Assembly (NCBI GenBank): GCA_016401345.1
Contig: JAEACG010000003.1
Coordinates: forward strand, 372,001-436,000
Direction of reading: 5' to 3'
Length of the DNA: 64,000 nt
Source: Fictibacillus nanhaiensis
GTDB lineage: Bacteria; Bacillota; Bacilli; Bacillales; Fictibacillaceae
Below the pieces are notes generated by a model that searched no databases, had not been told where the DNA came from, and was given only the letters and a program-made list of their open reading frames with translations. The first letter of the stretch is position 1. Every line of letters begins with the position of its first letter. Made by a program: the position numbers and the translations under genes. This document shows positions 43,499 through 54,018 of this stretch, piece by piece.

Positions 43499-44338
43499 CT
43501 ACTCTGCCTTTTCCGTCAAAACTTGAATGGAACTGTCAGTTGCATTAACTAAATACTGTCCGTCCTTGGTTTCTATGAACCATGTAGGTGTATAAACCTG
43601 AACTTCCCCTTCACCTACAAGGCTATAGTGGCCAAGCTCCACTTTTTGTATATGATCACCTTTTTGAAGGTTTGTTTCTAATAGTTTCTCAAGTGCTTTG
43701 CTAGGTGAGATGATTTGTTGAAAAGCTCCTTGTCTCGTAATAAAAAGATAAGTTTGCGTAAAACTTGTAAGGTTTCCTTTATCATCAAGCGTGAACTTGA
43801 TCATTCCGTTCGGAACATCGTAATCTTTTGCATCCGCAACAATACCAAAATTAGTAGGGTTATAGAAGACCTTTTTCTCTTGGTAGACCTGCGTAAACCA
43901 GACGATGTTACTCTCTTTATCCCATTCGTAAAAAGCGTATTCTTTACCGCGTGAGATGTTTTCTTCTGCAAATTGATTAAGCTCTGAGATCAAATCTTTT
44001 GAATCCTTTTTCGGAAGATCCATCGGTTTACTAAGATCATAGTGAAGGGTGATGTCTGTGCTAGCTTCCTTATCCAGCGATACATTTTTTGCAGGGGATT
44101 TCTTCTCATCTTCAGAAAACTTGTAACGCTGAGCACTGATCAAGGTTTGTTTTTCTTTATATCTCGGCAACTTTTCTGAAAGTGAAATTTCGTTATTCGC
44201 CAAACGCTCTTCTAGAGGCTGATCAGTAAGTCTTGAGATGTTGTTAATGTCGTTCTTTTGATAGAGCTGATACCCCAAAAATAGATTTAAGATAAGAAAG
44301 GTAAGGATAAAAATGCTTTTTGTTCTTTGCCAATTCAA
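43499..44338 (-). CDS. walI: WalI/YycI regulatory membrane protein
   Basis: A 279-residue protein with one N-terminal membrane segment ([19 protein letters not shown]) and an extracytoplasmic YycI domain containing PepSY-like repeats. In known systems WalI and WalH together hold the WalK kinase in check through membrane contacts. Its ATG starts immediately after the walH stop. Confidence 0.92.
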   Translation of the reverse strand: MNWQRTKSIFILTFLILNLFLGYQLYQKNDINNISRLTDQPLEERLANNEISLSEKLPRYKEKQTLISAQRYKFSEDEKKSPAKNVSLDKEASTDITLHYDLSKPMDLPKKDSKDLISELNQFAEENISRGKEYAFYEWDKESNIVWFTQVYQEKKVFYNPTNFGIVADAKDYDVPNGMIKFTLDDKGNLTSFTQTYLFITRQGAFQQIISPSKALEKLLETNLQKGDHIQKVELGHYSLVGEGEVQVYTPTWFIETKDGQYLVNATDSSIQVLTEKAE

Positions 44339-45742
44339 TTAATATCCTTCCTTTCCCGTCTCTGTAAATAATGGCTGCCATCCTTTAGCATCATAGTTAA
44401 TAAACCATTGCGGCTCTAGCTTATATACGTGAGGTTCTTTTTGTTTTTTCATCGTAAATCCAATACGAACATCTTGAACATAGTTCTTGTTGTAATCTTT
44501 TTCTTCGAGCTCTTTCTTAACTTCTAATCCTGACTGAATGTTGACTTTCTGTGAGAGATAAGACTTTTGGTCGAGTTGTAACTGAACGAGTGAGCGCTGA
44601 TATTCCTTAAGCTCATTTTCATACCACACTAGGCTCATCTGCATCTCCGGATCCAACACAGGCAAATTCTCAACAAATAGCCAGAAGTTTGCTGAGTACG
44701 TTGATAGAGCGGAAAGGATATACGGGTTTCCCCACCCTGCGTGCGTATTGATATAGTCTAAGGATTGATAGAGTGGTGAAATGTTTGGTGTTGTATTTGG
44801 ATTCCGATTTCCCGCAAAGTTTGTAAACGCGAAACGATTTTGCACCTCATTTACAACCATTGCAGCTGTTCCATCAGCATACGTGATCTGATTTTTATCA
44901 GAAGCACTTTTTACGGCTAACGGATCTTTGAACAGCGCTTTTTTATACATTTCATACGTATCCTCACCTGTTGCTTTTGAAAGGTACGTATAGCGAGTTA
45001 AGGCTAGCGAGTCTTTAGGAAAATAGAATCTTCTAAGGATCTCTGCTTGTCCTTCTTTCCCGTCATCCTCAATATCATGCTGGATATAAGGAATTAAATT
45101 CCCCGTATCGACCCACTTATCCATATCTCTTATTAATGGATTTAGCTGGTTATTTGTTGCCCTAATCTTTTGCATCTTTTTATTTTGATAAGATACAAGA
45201 TAGCCTTCAATACTATCTGTCATTTTATCTTGGTATAAGAAGATTCGATCAACATTTTGTGGTTTAGTAGCTTGTATCTCGGATTCAAACGAGAAGATCT
45301 CTTTGTATATATCCTGACTCATACCTACTGGAAAAATAATCTCCACGTACTTGTTGTCTCGTAGGAATTTTTCATCTGGATCGAAAGCTCGATTATTTTT
45401 TGAACCTGTATCAAACGTAAATTTCGTTTCGTTCAAGCCCATATGAAACTCTTTCAATAAGTTGTTCGCTTCAAGTCCGTATAAATCATCTCCACTGTGA
45501 TAGATCACTTGTGTAGGATAGACGAGTTGTTTCACGCCGGCTTCAATATCTACTTCTTGCTTCTTAACGATACGAGCTCCTTCAAGTGATGGATAGCTTG
45601 GCTTGAATGTCCACAAGCTCCATGTAAGGACAAGGCTCATGCCGATCAAGACAGTGAGCGCGATAGACTTAATATGTTCGTAATTCTTCTTGAAAAAGGT
45701 GATCACTTCTTTTGCATGTGTAATCCACTTTAACCAGTTCAT
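44339..45742 (-). CDS. walH: WalH/YycH regulatory membrane protein
   Basis: A 467-residue protein with one membrane segment at about 24-42 and a large external YycH domain (PSLEGARIVKKQEVDIEAGVKQLVYPTQVIYH ... TPNISPLYQSLDYINTHAGWGNPYILSAL). The start overlaps the walK stop by four bases (ATGA), so translation is coupled. It acts with WalI as a negative regulator of WalK. Confidence 0.93.
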   Translation of the reverse strand: MNWLKWITHAKEVITFFKKNYEHIKSIALTVLIGMSLVLTWSLWTFKPSYPSLEGARIVKKQEVDIEAGVKQLVYPTQVIYHSGDDLYGLEANNLLKEFHMGLNETKFTFDTGSKNNRAFDPDEKFLRDNKYVEIIFPVGMSQDIYKEIFSFESEIQATKPQNVDRIFLYQDKMTDSIEGYLVSYQNKKMQKIRATNNQLNPLIRDMDKWVDTGNLIPYIQHDIEDDGKEGQAEILRRFYFPKDSLALTRYTYLSKATGEDTYEMYKKALFKDPLAVKSASDKNQITYADGTAAMVVNEVQNRFAFTNFAGNRNPNTTPNISPLYQSLDYINTHAGWGNPYILSALSTYSANFWLFVENLPVLDPEMQMSLVWYENELKEYQRSLVQLQLDQKSYLSQKVNIQSGLEVKKELEEKDYNKNYVQDVRIGFTMKKQKEPHVYKLEPQWFINYDAKGWQPLFTETGKEGY

Positions 45743-47571
45743 TGCAGCCCCTCCTTAACCTTTTTTAAAGGAAGAGTAAAGTGGATGGTCGTTCCTTGGC
45801 CCCATTCACTTTCTGCCCAGATGTCTCCGCCATGCGCAAGTACGATCTCTTTTGCAATCGCAAGACCTAGGCCAGTGCCTCCGATATCTCGAGAACGAGC
45901 ACGGTCTACCCTAAAGAAACGATCAAAGATCTTAGAAACGTTGTTCTTCGGAATTCCAACGCCTTGATCTGAGATACTTACCTTCACTTTGCGTCCGATA
46001 ACAGCCGCTGTAAAGGTAATCGTTCCACCTTCAGGAGAATACTTCATCGCGTTCGAGATGATGTTATCAAGCACTTGTGTCATCTTATCGGTATCCAGCT
46101 GAACATTGATCTTATGCGTTGGCAACGAGCGAGATAATTCAATGTTTTCTTTTTCAAGCATCTCAAAGCGATCGATGATGCCGTTTAAGAACTCGACAAG
46201 ATCAATCTCAAAAAAGTTAAATCGATAATCTTTGCTGTCCATCTTGGATAATTGAAGGAGATCCGTTACGAGCCTTATCATTCGTTCTGTCTCATTCTGA
46301 GTAACCTCTAAGAAACGCGGAGCGATGTTCTCGTCCTGCCACGCCCCTTCAGCCAACGCCTCTAGATAACTTCTCATCGTCGTCAGTGGTGTTCTAAGCT
46401 CATGTGAAACGTTGAATACAAACTCTCTTCGTTCGTTATCGATCTGTTCTTGCTCTGTAACATCATGAAGAACACAAATAAGACCATTGATTGGCCCGTC
46501 ATCTTTTTGTATCGTCGAGAAGTTTGCTCGCACCACATAATGCATATCGTCCGTACTAAAATCGAGCAGCATGGATTCATATTCGTTATAAAGCTCTTCC
46601 CACGTGTATTCCGTATTTAAGCGCAATAGCTCCATAAGAGGCGTGCCTAGCGCGTTCTGCCTGGAGATGTTCAGCATCTCTTCAGAACGGTCGTTCATGA
46701 GGATGATTGCTCCGTCACGATCTGTTGCGATCACACCATCTGTCATATACGTCAGAACGGAACGCAGCTTTCTACGCTCACTCTCTGTAATAGCTGTTGC
46801 TTCTTGCAGCTTTGTTGTTAAGTTGTTAAAGGTCATAGCGAGCTGACCGATCTCATCATCTCCATACAGCTGAACTTTACGAGAAAAGTCTCCTCTCGCC
46901 ATAACAAGAGCTTGCTTTCTCATATCTGCCATAGGCCGTGTGATCGTACGCGCCAAAAAGACACCTAGAAGCCCTGTAATAATAAGAGCGATTACGGTTC
47001 CGGTCACTAGAATGCTATTGATACGAGAGATTTGTTTAAAGATACCTTCAATAGAAGCGACTAAATAGATAGCACCAATGTTCTCACCGGTAGCATCAAT
47101 TTTGATCGGTTTTGCGAGCACCATGACCCGCTCGCCTTCATGAAGCATGATCTCATCATCGACCGTTCCTTCAAGAGCAAGCTTGATCTTCGGGTTGAAG
47201 CTGATCTGCCCCACTAACTGCCGTTTATTGCTCGCAAGTACCATGCCATCTTCATTAAGTACTTGAATCTCTTTCTCTTCAAATTCCTCGTCAATTAACG
47301 CTTGAATATCATCTTCAAGCGTTATCGGATCTTCACCATCGTCAGTCTTTTTATCTTTGTACCGATCTTTGTCTTTCATCTTTTGCTCAACGTTAAACTC
47401 TAATAAATTCACCCTATCGTAAAGTGATTTAGAGAAGCTCTGCCGAAGATCAGATTCTAAGTTGTTGATAAAATAAACGCTGATCACTTGCATGGCTATT
47501 AAAATGAGCAATACATAAATCAATACAAACTTAACGTGTATTGATTTAAAAAAATTGACTTTATCCATCAT
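45739..47571 (-). CDS. walK: WalK sensor histidine kinase
   Basis: A 610-residue kinase controlling cell wall turnover. Order of parts: membrane segment about 12-32, external PAS-like sensor (about 35-180), second segment about 183-205, HAMP (ARTITRPMADMRKQALVMARGDF), cytoplasmic PAS (about 265-370), phosphoacceptor NVSHELRTPLTTMRSYLEAL, then the ATPase with N, G1 (DQGVGIP), F and G2 (GTGLGLAI) boxes. It may start at the second Met. The gene lies 2 bases after walR. Confidence 0.97.
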   Translation of the reverse strand: MMDKVNFFKSIHVKFVLIYVLLILIAMQVISVYFINNLESDLRQSFSKSLYDRVNLLEFNVEQKMKDKDRYKDKKTDDGEDPITLEDDIQALIDEEFEEKEIQVLNEDGMVLASNKRQLVGQISFNPKIKLALEGTVDDEIMLHEGERVMVLAKPIKIDATGENIGAIYLVASIEGIFKQISRINSILVTGTVIALIITGLLGVFLARTITRPMADMRKQALVMARGDFSRKVQLYGDDEIGQLAMTFNNLTTKLQEATAITESERRKLRSVLTYMTDGVIATDRDGAIILMNDRSEEMLNISRQNALGTPLMELLRLNTEYTWEELYNEYESMLLDFSTDDMHYVVRANFSTIQKDDGPINGLICVLHDVTEQEQIDNERREFVFNVSHELRTPLTTMRSYLEALAEGAWQDENIAPRFLEVTQNETERMIRLVTDLLQLSKMDSKDYRFNFFEIDLVEFLNGIIDRFEMLEKENIELSRSLPTHKINVQLDTDKMTQVLDNIISNAMKYSPEGGTITFTAAVIGRKVKVSISDQGVGIPKNNVSKIFDRFFRVDRARSRDIGGTGLGLAIAKEIVLAHGGDIWAESEWGQGTTIHFTLPLKKVKEGLQ

Positions 47572-47573
47572 GA

Positions 47574-48278
47574 CTACTCCTGATCAGGATTTCTTAAGTA
47601 ATACCCCACTCCGCGTCTTGTAATGATCCATAATGGGTGACTTGGGTTATCTTCAACTTTTTCGCGCAGACGACGAACCGTTACATCGACCGTTCTTACA
47701 TCACCAAAGTAGTCGTATCCCCATACGGTTTGGAGTAAGTGTTCACGCGTCATCACTTGTCCGATATGTTTTGCTAAATAATGCAGCAGTTCAAATTCAC
47801 GATGTGTTAACTCGATCGTTTCGCCACGTTTGGTCACGATATAAGCATCAGGATGAATCGTGAGAGAACCGATCGTGATCTCATTGTTCTCGTCTACTTC
47901 ACGCTCTGATTCCTGCTGATGACGGCGCAGGTTAGCCTTAACACGTGCAATTAATTCACGCGTGCTGAACGGCTTCGTCACGTAATCATCGGCCCCAAGC
48001 TCTAAACCTAATACTTTATCAATTTCAGAGTCTTTTGCTGTAAGCATGATGATCGGCATATCGTACTTTTTACGGATCTCACGGCATACTTCCATACCGT
48101 CTTTTAGTGGAAGCATGATATCTAGTAAAATCATATCCGGCTTCTCTTTTTCTACCTTTTCTAACGCATTAATGCCATCATATGCGCAACTTACAGTAAA
48201 ACCTTCTTTTTCAAGATTAAACTGCAGAATATCTGCAATGGGTTTTTCATCATCCACAACGAGAATTTTCTTATCCAT
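47574..48278 (-). CDS. walR: WalR response regulator
   Basis: A 234-residue OmpR-type regulator, essential in relatives, for autolysin and wall-metabolism genes. The receiver has DDE near residue 10, phosphoacceptor in [13 protein letters not shown] (about D53) and Lys in VTKPFS. The winged helix contains [19 protein letters not shown] and [17 protein letters not shown], nearly identical to other WalR proteins. It is first in its operon. Confidence 0.97.
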   Translation of the reverse strand: MDKKILVVDDEKPIADILQFNLEKEGFTVSCAYDGINALEKVEKEKPDMILLDIMLPLKDGMEVCREIRKKYDMPIIMLTAKDSEIDKVLGLELGADDYVTKPFSTRELIARVKANLRRHQQESEREVDENNEITIGSLTIHPDAYIVTKRGETIELTHREFELLHYLAKHIGQVMTREHLLQTVWGYDYFGDVRTVDVTVRRLREKVEDNPSHPLWIITRRGVGYYLRNPDQE

Positions 48279-48502
48279 GAGAACGCTCCTTCTTCGGAAA
48301 CTCTATTTTATATATAGCAGAATATTTTGTAGTATCGATTATATGGTATCTCTACTATTTTATCACAGTTGAAACTTTCTCCATACTACTAGCAAAACCT
48401 TCTAATTTTTGACAAAGAAAAGTTGGTATCACATAAAATCGCCCTCGAAAGTTCGCTGTGTGAAATACATCCGGAAAGTAATTCATTTCGTTTTGAGCAT
48501 GA

Positions 48503-48541
48503 AAAACCTCCCAGGAAGCTGTTACTCCTAAGAGGTTTTTG
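48503..48541. terminator. bidirectional terminator-like hairpin upstream of walR
   Basis: AAACCTC and GAGGTTT enclose an inner AGGA/TCCT pair, with T-runs on both strands. It can end transcripts from the M23 peptidase gene after they read through the repeat at 48574-48825. The remaining stretch 48279-48502 contains the walR promoter region; I see no gene. Confidence 0.6.
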
Positions 48542-48573
48542 ACATTTTGTTTATTACTTTTCATCAATGAATA

Positions 48574-48825
48574 GTTGATTGGAGTGAAAGGTGCGAGACT
48601 CCTGCGGGACAAGCGGGCAGTCCGAAGAGTGAAGTGGCTCGTTCAGATCCGACAAGCAAAAGATGAATGGATTAGAAGGCGCACTTTGCCTTCTGAGCCA
48701 TTTAACTTTTGACCTCGAGGGTCTAGCCACTGCAACTTGACAGGTGAGACCCTTAAGGGCGCGAAGCGGCAAGGGGCTCACCGCCTGCCCCGCGGAAAGC
48801 GAGCAACCTGTAACGGAAATCAACC
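48574..48825 (+). repeat. GC-rich structured repeat, copy G (long form)
   Basis: Forward long-form copy. It carries the extra module (about 48621-48737) with the AGAAGGCGCACTTTGCCTTCT palindrome and the TTTAACTTTTGACCTCGAGG block. The central hairpin GTGAG.CCCTT / AAGGG.CTCAC is identical to copy C. It begins 13 bases from the stop of the M23 peptidase gene, so it lies inside that gene's 3' untranslated region. Confidence 0.93.
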
Positions 48826-48838
48826 ATCTTTCATAACT

Positions 48839-50299
48839 TTAATTTTTACTTATATAATGTGCTGGATCCTTCAGAACACCGTTCTCATAGACTTCAAAAT
48901 GCAAATGAACACCAGTCGATTGACCTGTTGTACCCATCACACCAATCTTTGATCCTTTCTGCACAACATCACCTGTTGTAACAGACATCGAATCAAGATG
49001 CGCATAAATGGTTCTCATGCCATTGTTGTGATCAATAATAATCTTGTTTCCATAATCTCCATCCCACCCAGCAGAAACAACTTTACCGTTGTCTGCAGCT
49101 AAGATCGAACGTTCTGAAGGTCGAGCAATATCCATTCCTTTATGCTCTTTACCCCAGCGCGTGCCTTTATGGCTAGAAATATATCCACCTACAGCTGGCC
49201 ATGAAAGAGTGCCTGTCCCTTTAGAAGGAATCACTTTCGTACCAATCTTTTGAATTTCTGTAACCGGAGTCTTCACTTGCTTTTTCTCTAAAATTTCTTT
49301 TTGTAGCACTTTGTTATCAGCTTTTCTTGTTGTATACGTAATATCTTCTAAGCCAACTTGTCCTTTTTGAACGGTTTTAACCTGTCCTTTTTCCAACGTA
49401 CTATCTTCTTGCTTCTCAACCTGGAAAGGAAGTTCATTCTGAACACGTGTTGCTTCGTACACAAGGACCTCGGTATAAGGCTCTTTTTCAGTAACGGTTA
49501 CTGCCTGTCCTGTACGAACAACGGGTACTAACATAAGCCTTGGGTTTAACGTGAATAACTGTTCCATCGTTAAGTGATATTTTTCTAGGATAGATTGAAC
49601 CGTTTCTCCTTTTTGTACCATATGCTCTTTTTTGTTCAGACTGCCTTCTTTCAAAGAAGAAATGGCATCATCTACCGTAACGAGCTTACTAATAGATGTT
49701 TGCGCTTTTTGAATAAGAACTGGCGCTGAAAAGTCGATATCAACCACTTTACGTTCTCCCGGTTCTAAGTCCGGTACTTCAAGCTTTTCGTTCTCAGCTT
49801 TCTTTTTTTCGATGTCATCTAGCTCGGCTTTTGAAACATGTTCGAGCTTTAGCTTCAGCAACGTATCTTTTGCTTCTTTTTTGCTAGAAACATACGCAAC
49901 AGTTTGTCCGCCAACGACTAAACGATAAGCCTCAACTTCAACCGTTAGCTGCTTCTTCAAGTTCTCTCTTACTTCTTCGTTATCAAACTCTGGTCTGAAC
50001 ATCTTTTCAGGCTTAAGCTCGATAGACTCTCTCACCGCAAAAGCAAAGTTATTCTTTCTACCTTTTGCCTGTTGGAGAATTTGGTCAACTGTCTCGTCAA
50101 CAATACTCTCTTCACGAACCGTTCCAACCTTCCTTCCATCTACATAAACGTGATAAACCGTCTTGATCAACTGGTTATCGTCGCTACTCGCAGATGTACT
50201 TGATGGATTCATCGTGAATGCTGACACTATTAAAATCACTGCGACAAACGACAGTGCGATATATTTAATAAATCTTTCAGTGGTTTTTCGACTGTTCAC
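48839..50299 (-). CDS. LysM-G5-M23 cell-wall metallopeptidase
   Basis: A 486-residue protein starting at GTG after AGGGGGAAA. Parts in order: membrane anchor or signal (about 12-35), a charged helical region, LysM (MVQKGETVQSILEKYHLTMEQLFTLNP, about 225-270), G5 domain (about 275-355) and a C-terminal M23 peptidase (about 365-484) with HKGMDIARPSERS, zinc ligands in GMDI and VHLHFEVYENG. It is predicted to cut peptidoglycan cross-links. It lies immediately upstream of walR on the same strand, and a WalR box precedes it, so it is probably a WalR-regulated autolysin. Confidence 0.9.
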   Translation of the reverse strand: MNSRKTTERFIKYIALSFVAVILIVSAFTMNPSSTSASSDDNQLIKTVYHVYVDGRKVGTVREESIVDETVDQILQQAKGRKNNFAFAVRESIELKPEKMFRPEFDNEEVRENLKKQLTVEVEAYRLVVGGQTVAYVSSKKEAKDTLLKLKLEHVSKAELDDIEKKKAENEKLEVPDLEPGERKVVDIDFSAPVLIQKAQTSISKLVTVDDAISSLKEGSLNKKEHMVQKGETVQSILEKYHLTMEQLFTLNPRLMLVPVVRTGQAVTVTEKEPYTEVLVYEATRVQNELPFQVEKQEDSTLEKGQVKTVQKGQVGLEDITYTTRKADNKVLQKEILEKKQVKTPVTEIQKIGTKVIPSKGTGTLSWPAVGGYISSHKGTRWGKEHKGMDIARPSERSILAADNGKVVSAGWDGDYGNKIIIDHNNGMRTIYAHLDSMSVTTGDVVQKGSKIGVMGTTGQSTGVHLHFEVYENGVLKDPAHYISKN

Positions 50300-50431
50300 T
50301 TTTTCTATTTCCCCCTAAAGATTCTCTCTATGATCTCTAAAATATGCCTAAAGACCTACTACTCTTTATGCCTTTAGCACCTCTAGTATCCTATCACAAG
50401 GAATTTCGCTTTGTCAGAATTTCAGGGATTT

Positions 50432-50448
50432 TGTAATGCAACTGTAAA
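50432..50448 (+). promoter_or_regulatory. WalR box upstream of the M23 peptidase gene
   Basis: TGTAAT, five bases, TGTAAA: a perfect match to the WalR direct repeat TGTWAH-N5-TGTWAH. It lies about 130 bases before the peptidase start and points away from it. In B. subtilis, reversed sites are associated with repression. Confidence 0.7.
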
Positions 50449-50456
50449 AAAACGAC

Positions 50457-50492
50457 ATAAAAAAGAGTATAAATTCACCGATTTATACCCTT
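50457..50492 (-). terminator. intrinsic terminator of plsY
   Basis: On the minus strand GGGTATAAAT and ATTTATACTC pair around a short loop, followed by six T. Confidence 0.75.
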
Positions 50493-50501
50493 ATTTAACA
50501 C

Positions 50502-51101
50502 CTATTCCGTTAATTTGATGCGCTCTTTTATATCTTCTTTTTGAACATACACAACAAGGAAGCTGATCGGAATCAAGAGCAACGTCTCTAGCCACTGCTT
50601 TTCAAACAGCCAGTAGAAGAAAGGAGTGAGTGCAAAAGCAAAGAGTCCCGCTACGGTTAGACTTCTTTTAATTCCATAAAAGAGCAGAAATGCAGCTGCT
50701 ACAAGAACAGCAGATATGGGGTGAAAAATAATCATCCCTCCGATAAAAGAAGCCACTCCCTTCCCACCATGAAAACGAAGAAAGACGGGATAGAGATGTC
50801 CGAGAATCACCGCTAGAAAACCGAGAAGCTGTATATATGGGGGATATTGAAATTGTATGCCTGCCCAAACGACCGCAGCCGCTTTTAAGATGTCGCCAGC
50901 TAACGTGAGTACGAATCCTGATGGCCCTAATACTCTTCCAGCATTCCGTGCTCCTATATTTCCGCTGCCTAACAATCTTAAATCAACGCCTTTTATAAGC
51001 TTTGCTACAAGAAACCCTGTCATGATGCAGCCAACAAGGTAACTCGCGATCAAATACAGCGCCCATTCAAATTCCATCTGTATGATCACTACCTTCCTCA
51101 T
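50502..51101 (-). CDS. plsY: PlsY-type glycerol-3-phosphate acyltransferase
   Basis: About 199 residues with five membrane segments. PlsY adds an acyl group from acyl-phosphate to glycerol-3-phosphate. Motif 1 is GSGNIGARNAGRVLG (usually GSGNPGATN), motif 2 HLYPVFLRFHGGKGVAS, with the third Glu-containing motif near the C-terminus (VYVQKEDIKERIK). The variant first motif suggests an accessory paralogue rather than the main enzyme. The start is uncertain: MRKVVIIQ, a GTG a few codons in, or the MEFEW at residue 9 are all possible. Confidence 0.85.
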   Translation of the reverse strand: MRKVVIIQMEFEWALYLIASYLVGCIMTGFLVAKLIKGVDLRLLGSGNIGARNAGRVLGPSGFVLTLAGDILKAAAVVWAGIQFQYPPYIQLLGFLAVILGHLYPVFLRFHGGKGVASFIGGMIIFHPISAVLVAAAFLLFYGIKRSLTVAGLFAFALTPFFYWLFEKQWLETLLLIPISFLVVYVQKEDIKERIKLTE

Positions 51102-51469
51102 CCCAATTGATACACTATATTCGAACGATTGAGTACTTATCCCTCTTTATCAGCATTAAAAGTATATGGTTGGTGTGAAAATGTTATGAATATTAGTGTA
51201 GATAAGCTGATTTGTGCTGTGCATGTCTCTTTGTATGCTTTTTTGGAGGTGAATCGGTGTTGTTTCTGCTGCCGGAACGGGTCAGCGTTGATACCCCGAG
51301 GGGTACTTGAGCTATTAATTAAGTCTAATCTTGATGCAATTAAGTCGAAATAAAAAAAATTAAGTCTAATTCGATGGCAATTAAGTCTTAGAGACAAAAT
51401 AAAGGCCATTCGATCATTCTCGACAAAGACGTCCTTGCTATATACCCTCCACTAACGGCGACCGACCGT
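51102..51469. other. gene-free interval with four spaced AATTAAGTC boxes
   Basis: AATTAAGTC occurs at 51317, 51338, 51358 and 51379, at 20-21-base spacing (two helical turns), all on one strand. A 17-codon GTG frame (51257-51310) with a GGAGGTGA site precedes them. No longer gene is credible. Confidence 0.55.
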
Positions 51470-51512
51470 ACGCAAAAAAAAAGCATGCTCCCTTTTCAAG
51501 GAACATGCAACA
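51470..51512 (-). terminator. intrinsic terminator of the tRNA operon
   Basis: On the minus strand GCATGTTCC and GGGAGCATGC pair imperfectly and are followed by nine T. Confidence 0.8.
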
Positions 51513-51534
51513 TGTTTTAGGATTTAAAGTAAAA

Positions 51535-51610
51535 TGGTGGCTCGAGACGGAATCGAACCGCCGACACGAGGATTTTCAGTCCTCTGCTCTACCATCTGAG
51601 CTATCGAGCC
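51535..51610 (-). tRNA. tRNA-Phe (GAA)
   Basis: Cloverleaf on the minus strand beginning GGCTCGATAGCTCAG. The anticodon loop CTGAAAA centres on GAA, the T-arm is GGTTCGATTCC, and the acceptor closes with CGAGCC plus discriminator A. CCA is encoded (complement of 51535-51537). It is the last of four tRNAs in one cluster. Confidence 0.96.
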
Positions 51611-51617
51611 ATAAAAG

Positions 51618-51693
51618 TGGCGGACCCGACCGGGGTCGAACCGGCGATCTCCTGCGTGACAGGCAGGCATGTTAACCACTACACCACGAGTCC
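51618..51693 (-). tRNA. tRNA-Asp (GTC)
   Basis: The minus strand begins GGACTCGTGGTGTAG; the anticodon loop CTGTCAC gives GTC; T-arm GGTTCGACC; encoded CCA. The acceptor has one G-T wobble (GGACTCG with CGGGTCC). Confidence 0.96.
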
Positions 51694-51732
51694 ACTTTTA
51701 AATGCTTTTATTTACTTTACTTAAAGAAAAAA

Positions 51733-51807
51733 TGGTGACCCGTACGGGATTCGAACCCGTGTTACCGCCGTGAAAGGGCGGTGTCTTAACCGCTTGACCA
51801 ACGGGCC
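51733..51807 (-). tRNA. tRNA-Glu (TTC)
   Basis: The minus strand begins GGCCCGTTGGTCAAGCGG; anticodon TTC in CCTTTCACGG; T-arm GGTTCGAATCC; encoded CCA. Confidence 0.96.
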
Positions 51808-51824
51808 ACTTTTTTTAAAAAAAG

Positions 51825-51900
51825 TGGTGAGCCATGAAGGATTCGAACCTTCGACCCTCTGATTAAAAGTCAGATGCTCTACCAACTGAGCTAATGGCTC
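51825..51900 (-). tRNA. tRNA-Lys (TTT)
   Basis: The minus strand begins GAGCCATTAGCTCAG; anticodon TTT in GACTTTTAATC; T-arm GGTTCGAATCC; encoded CCA. It is first in the transcribed order Lys-Glu-Asp-Phe. Confidence 0.96.
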
Positions 51901-52049
51901 GTGCTTTGTTTTAAAACGTTTGTCGTTTTTTCACGACAAGTGTTACTTTATCACGATATTGAAGCTTTGGCAATATGTTTTCTGTAGATTTTTCAAAAAA
52001 ACTTTGGAATCCTTAAAAATACTCACGAAAGCATTTCTAATTCATCAAA

Positions 52050-52082
52050 AATAAAGCCCCTCGTTTCACCAAGGGGCTACTA
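52050..52082 (-). terminator. intrinsic terminator of purA
   Basis: On the minus strand AGCCCCTTGG and CGAGGGGCT form the stem and are followed by TTTATTTTT. Confidence 0.85.
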
Positions 52083-52087
52083 ATTTT

Positions 52088-53392
<1,305 letters not shown>

Positions 53393-53469
53393 TTAACGAT
53401 TGACGAATTTATCATCTAATCTTGAAAACCAAGCTTAGTTTAGCAATATATCTGATAGAAGTCAATCAA

Positions 53470-53514
53470 AAACACGAACATTAAAAGATAAATTAATATT
53501 TTCGTTCGTAATAA
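53470..53514. promoter_or_regulatory. candidate PurR operator (two inverted PurBoxes) upstream of purA
   Basis: AAACACGAACATTA on the plus strand and ATTACGAACGAAAAT on the minus strand each carry the CGAAC PurBox core and face each other across about 24 bases. This resembles the tandem inverted boxes bound by B. subtilis PurR at purA. The UPF0158 gene starts divergently and could also respond. Confidence 0.5.
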
Positions 53515-53592
53515 TTTTACATTTCTATAGCCAAAAGATCGAAAACCTTATCGTATCCTGTAGTATTCACCTTTTTTAGGAGGTACGATTAC

Positions 53593-53997
53593 TTGCTTAT
53601 CGAAAAATTAATGGTGGCTTATATGGATACAAAAGCAAACCACATCTATTATTTAGACAAAAATGAACAAACGATACTGCTTGATGCGATCGAAACCGGT
53701 GGCCTTCCCAACCTAGAATTTCTAGATACCGAAGAACCAGACCGATTTATTGAGATTCCAAAGGTGATGAACATTGAATCCTTCAGCTGGATGGTTGAAT
53801 TTGAGAGCTTTCATCAAGACAGCGAACTGCTTCACGCTTTAAATGAGGATGAGCCTTTCAAACGTTTTACCGATAAAGTGATTGAGCTCGGTTTACATGA
53901 AAAATGGCAGACGTTTCAAAAAGATAAAGTGAAAAACAGAATAGAAATGTGGTTAATAGAAAATAAAGTAATAGAAATGCAAAAGCAGCCGGAATAA
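53593..53997 (+). CDS. UPF0158 family protein
   Basis: A 134-residue acidic protein starting at TTG after TTAGGAGG. The UPF0158 character is visible in YLDKNEQTILLDAIET, DRFIEIPKVMNIESFSWMVEFES and LNEDEPFKRFTDKVIELGLHEKWQTFQKDKVKNRIEMWLIENKV. The function of this family is unknown. It is divergent from purA across a probable PurR operator and convergent with the helicase gene. Confidence 0.88.
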   Translation: MLIEKLMVAYMDTKANHIYYLDKNEQTILLDAIETGGLPNLEFLDTEEPDRFIEIPKVMNIESFSWMVEFESFHQDSELLHALNEDEPFKRFTDKVIELGLHEKWQTFQKDKVKNRIEMWLIENKVIEMQKQPE

Positions 53998-54018
53998 ATT
54001 CCAGCTGCTTTTTTTATG
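53980..54018. terminator. terminator between UPF0158 and helicase genes
   Basis: AGCAGC.GGAAT and ATTCC.GCTGCT pair, followed by seven T on the plus strand. Confidence 0.85.

Noticed and set aside
51257-51310. 17-codon GTG frame with a strong GGAGGTGA site
   Set aside because: No promoter or terminator belongs to it, and the predicted peptide has no recognisable character. Recorded only as part of the interval.
51535-51900. rRNA genes next to the tRNA cluster
   Set aside because: The four tRNAs are flanked by a terminator and by purA; no rRNA sequence is present.
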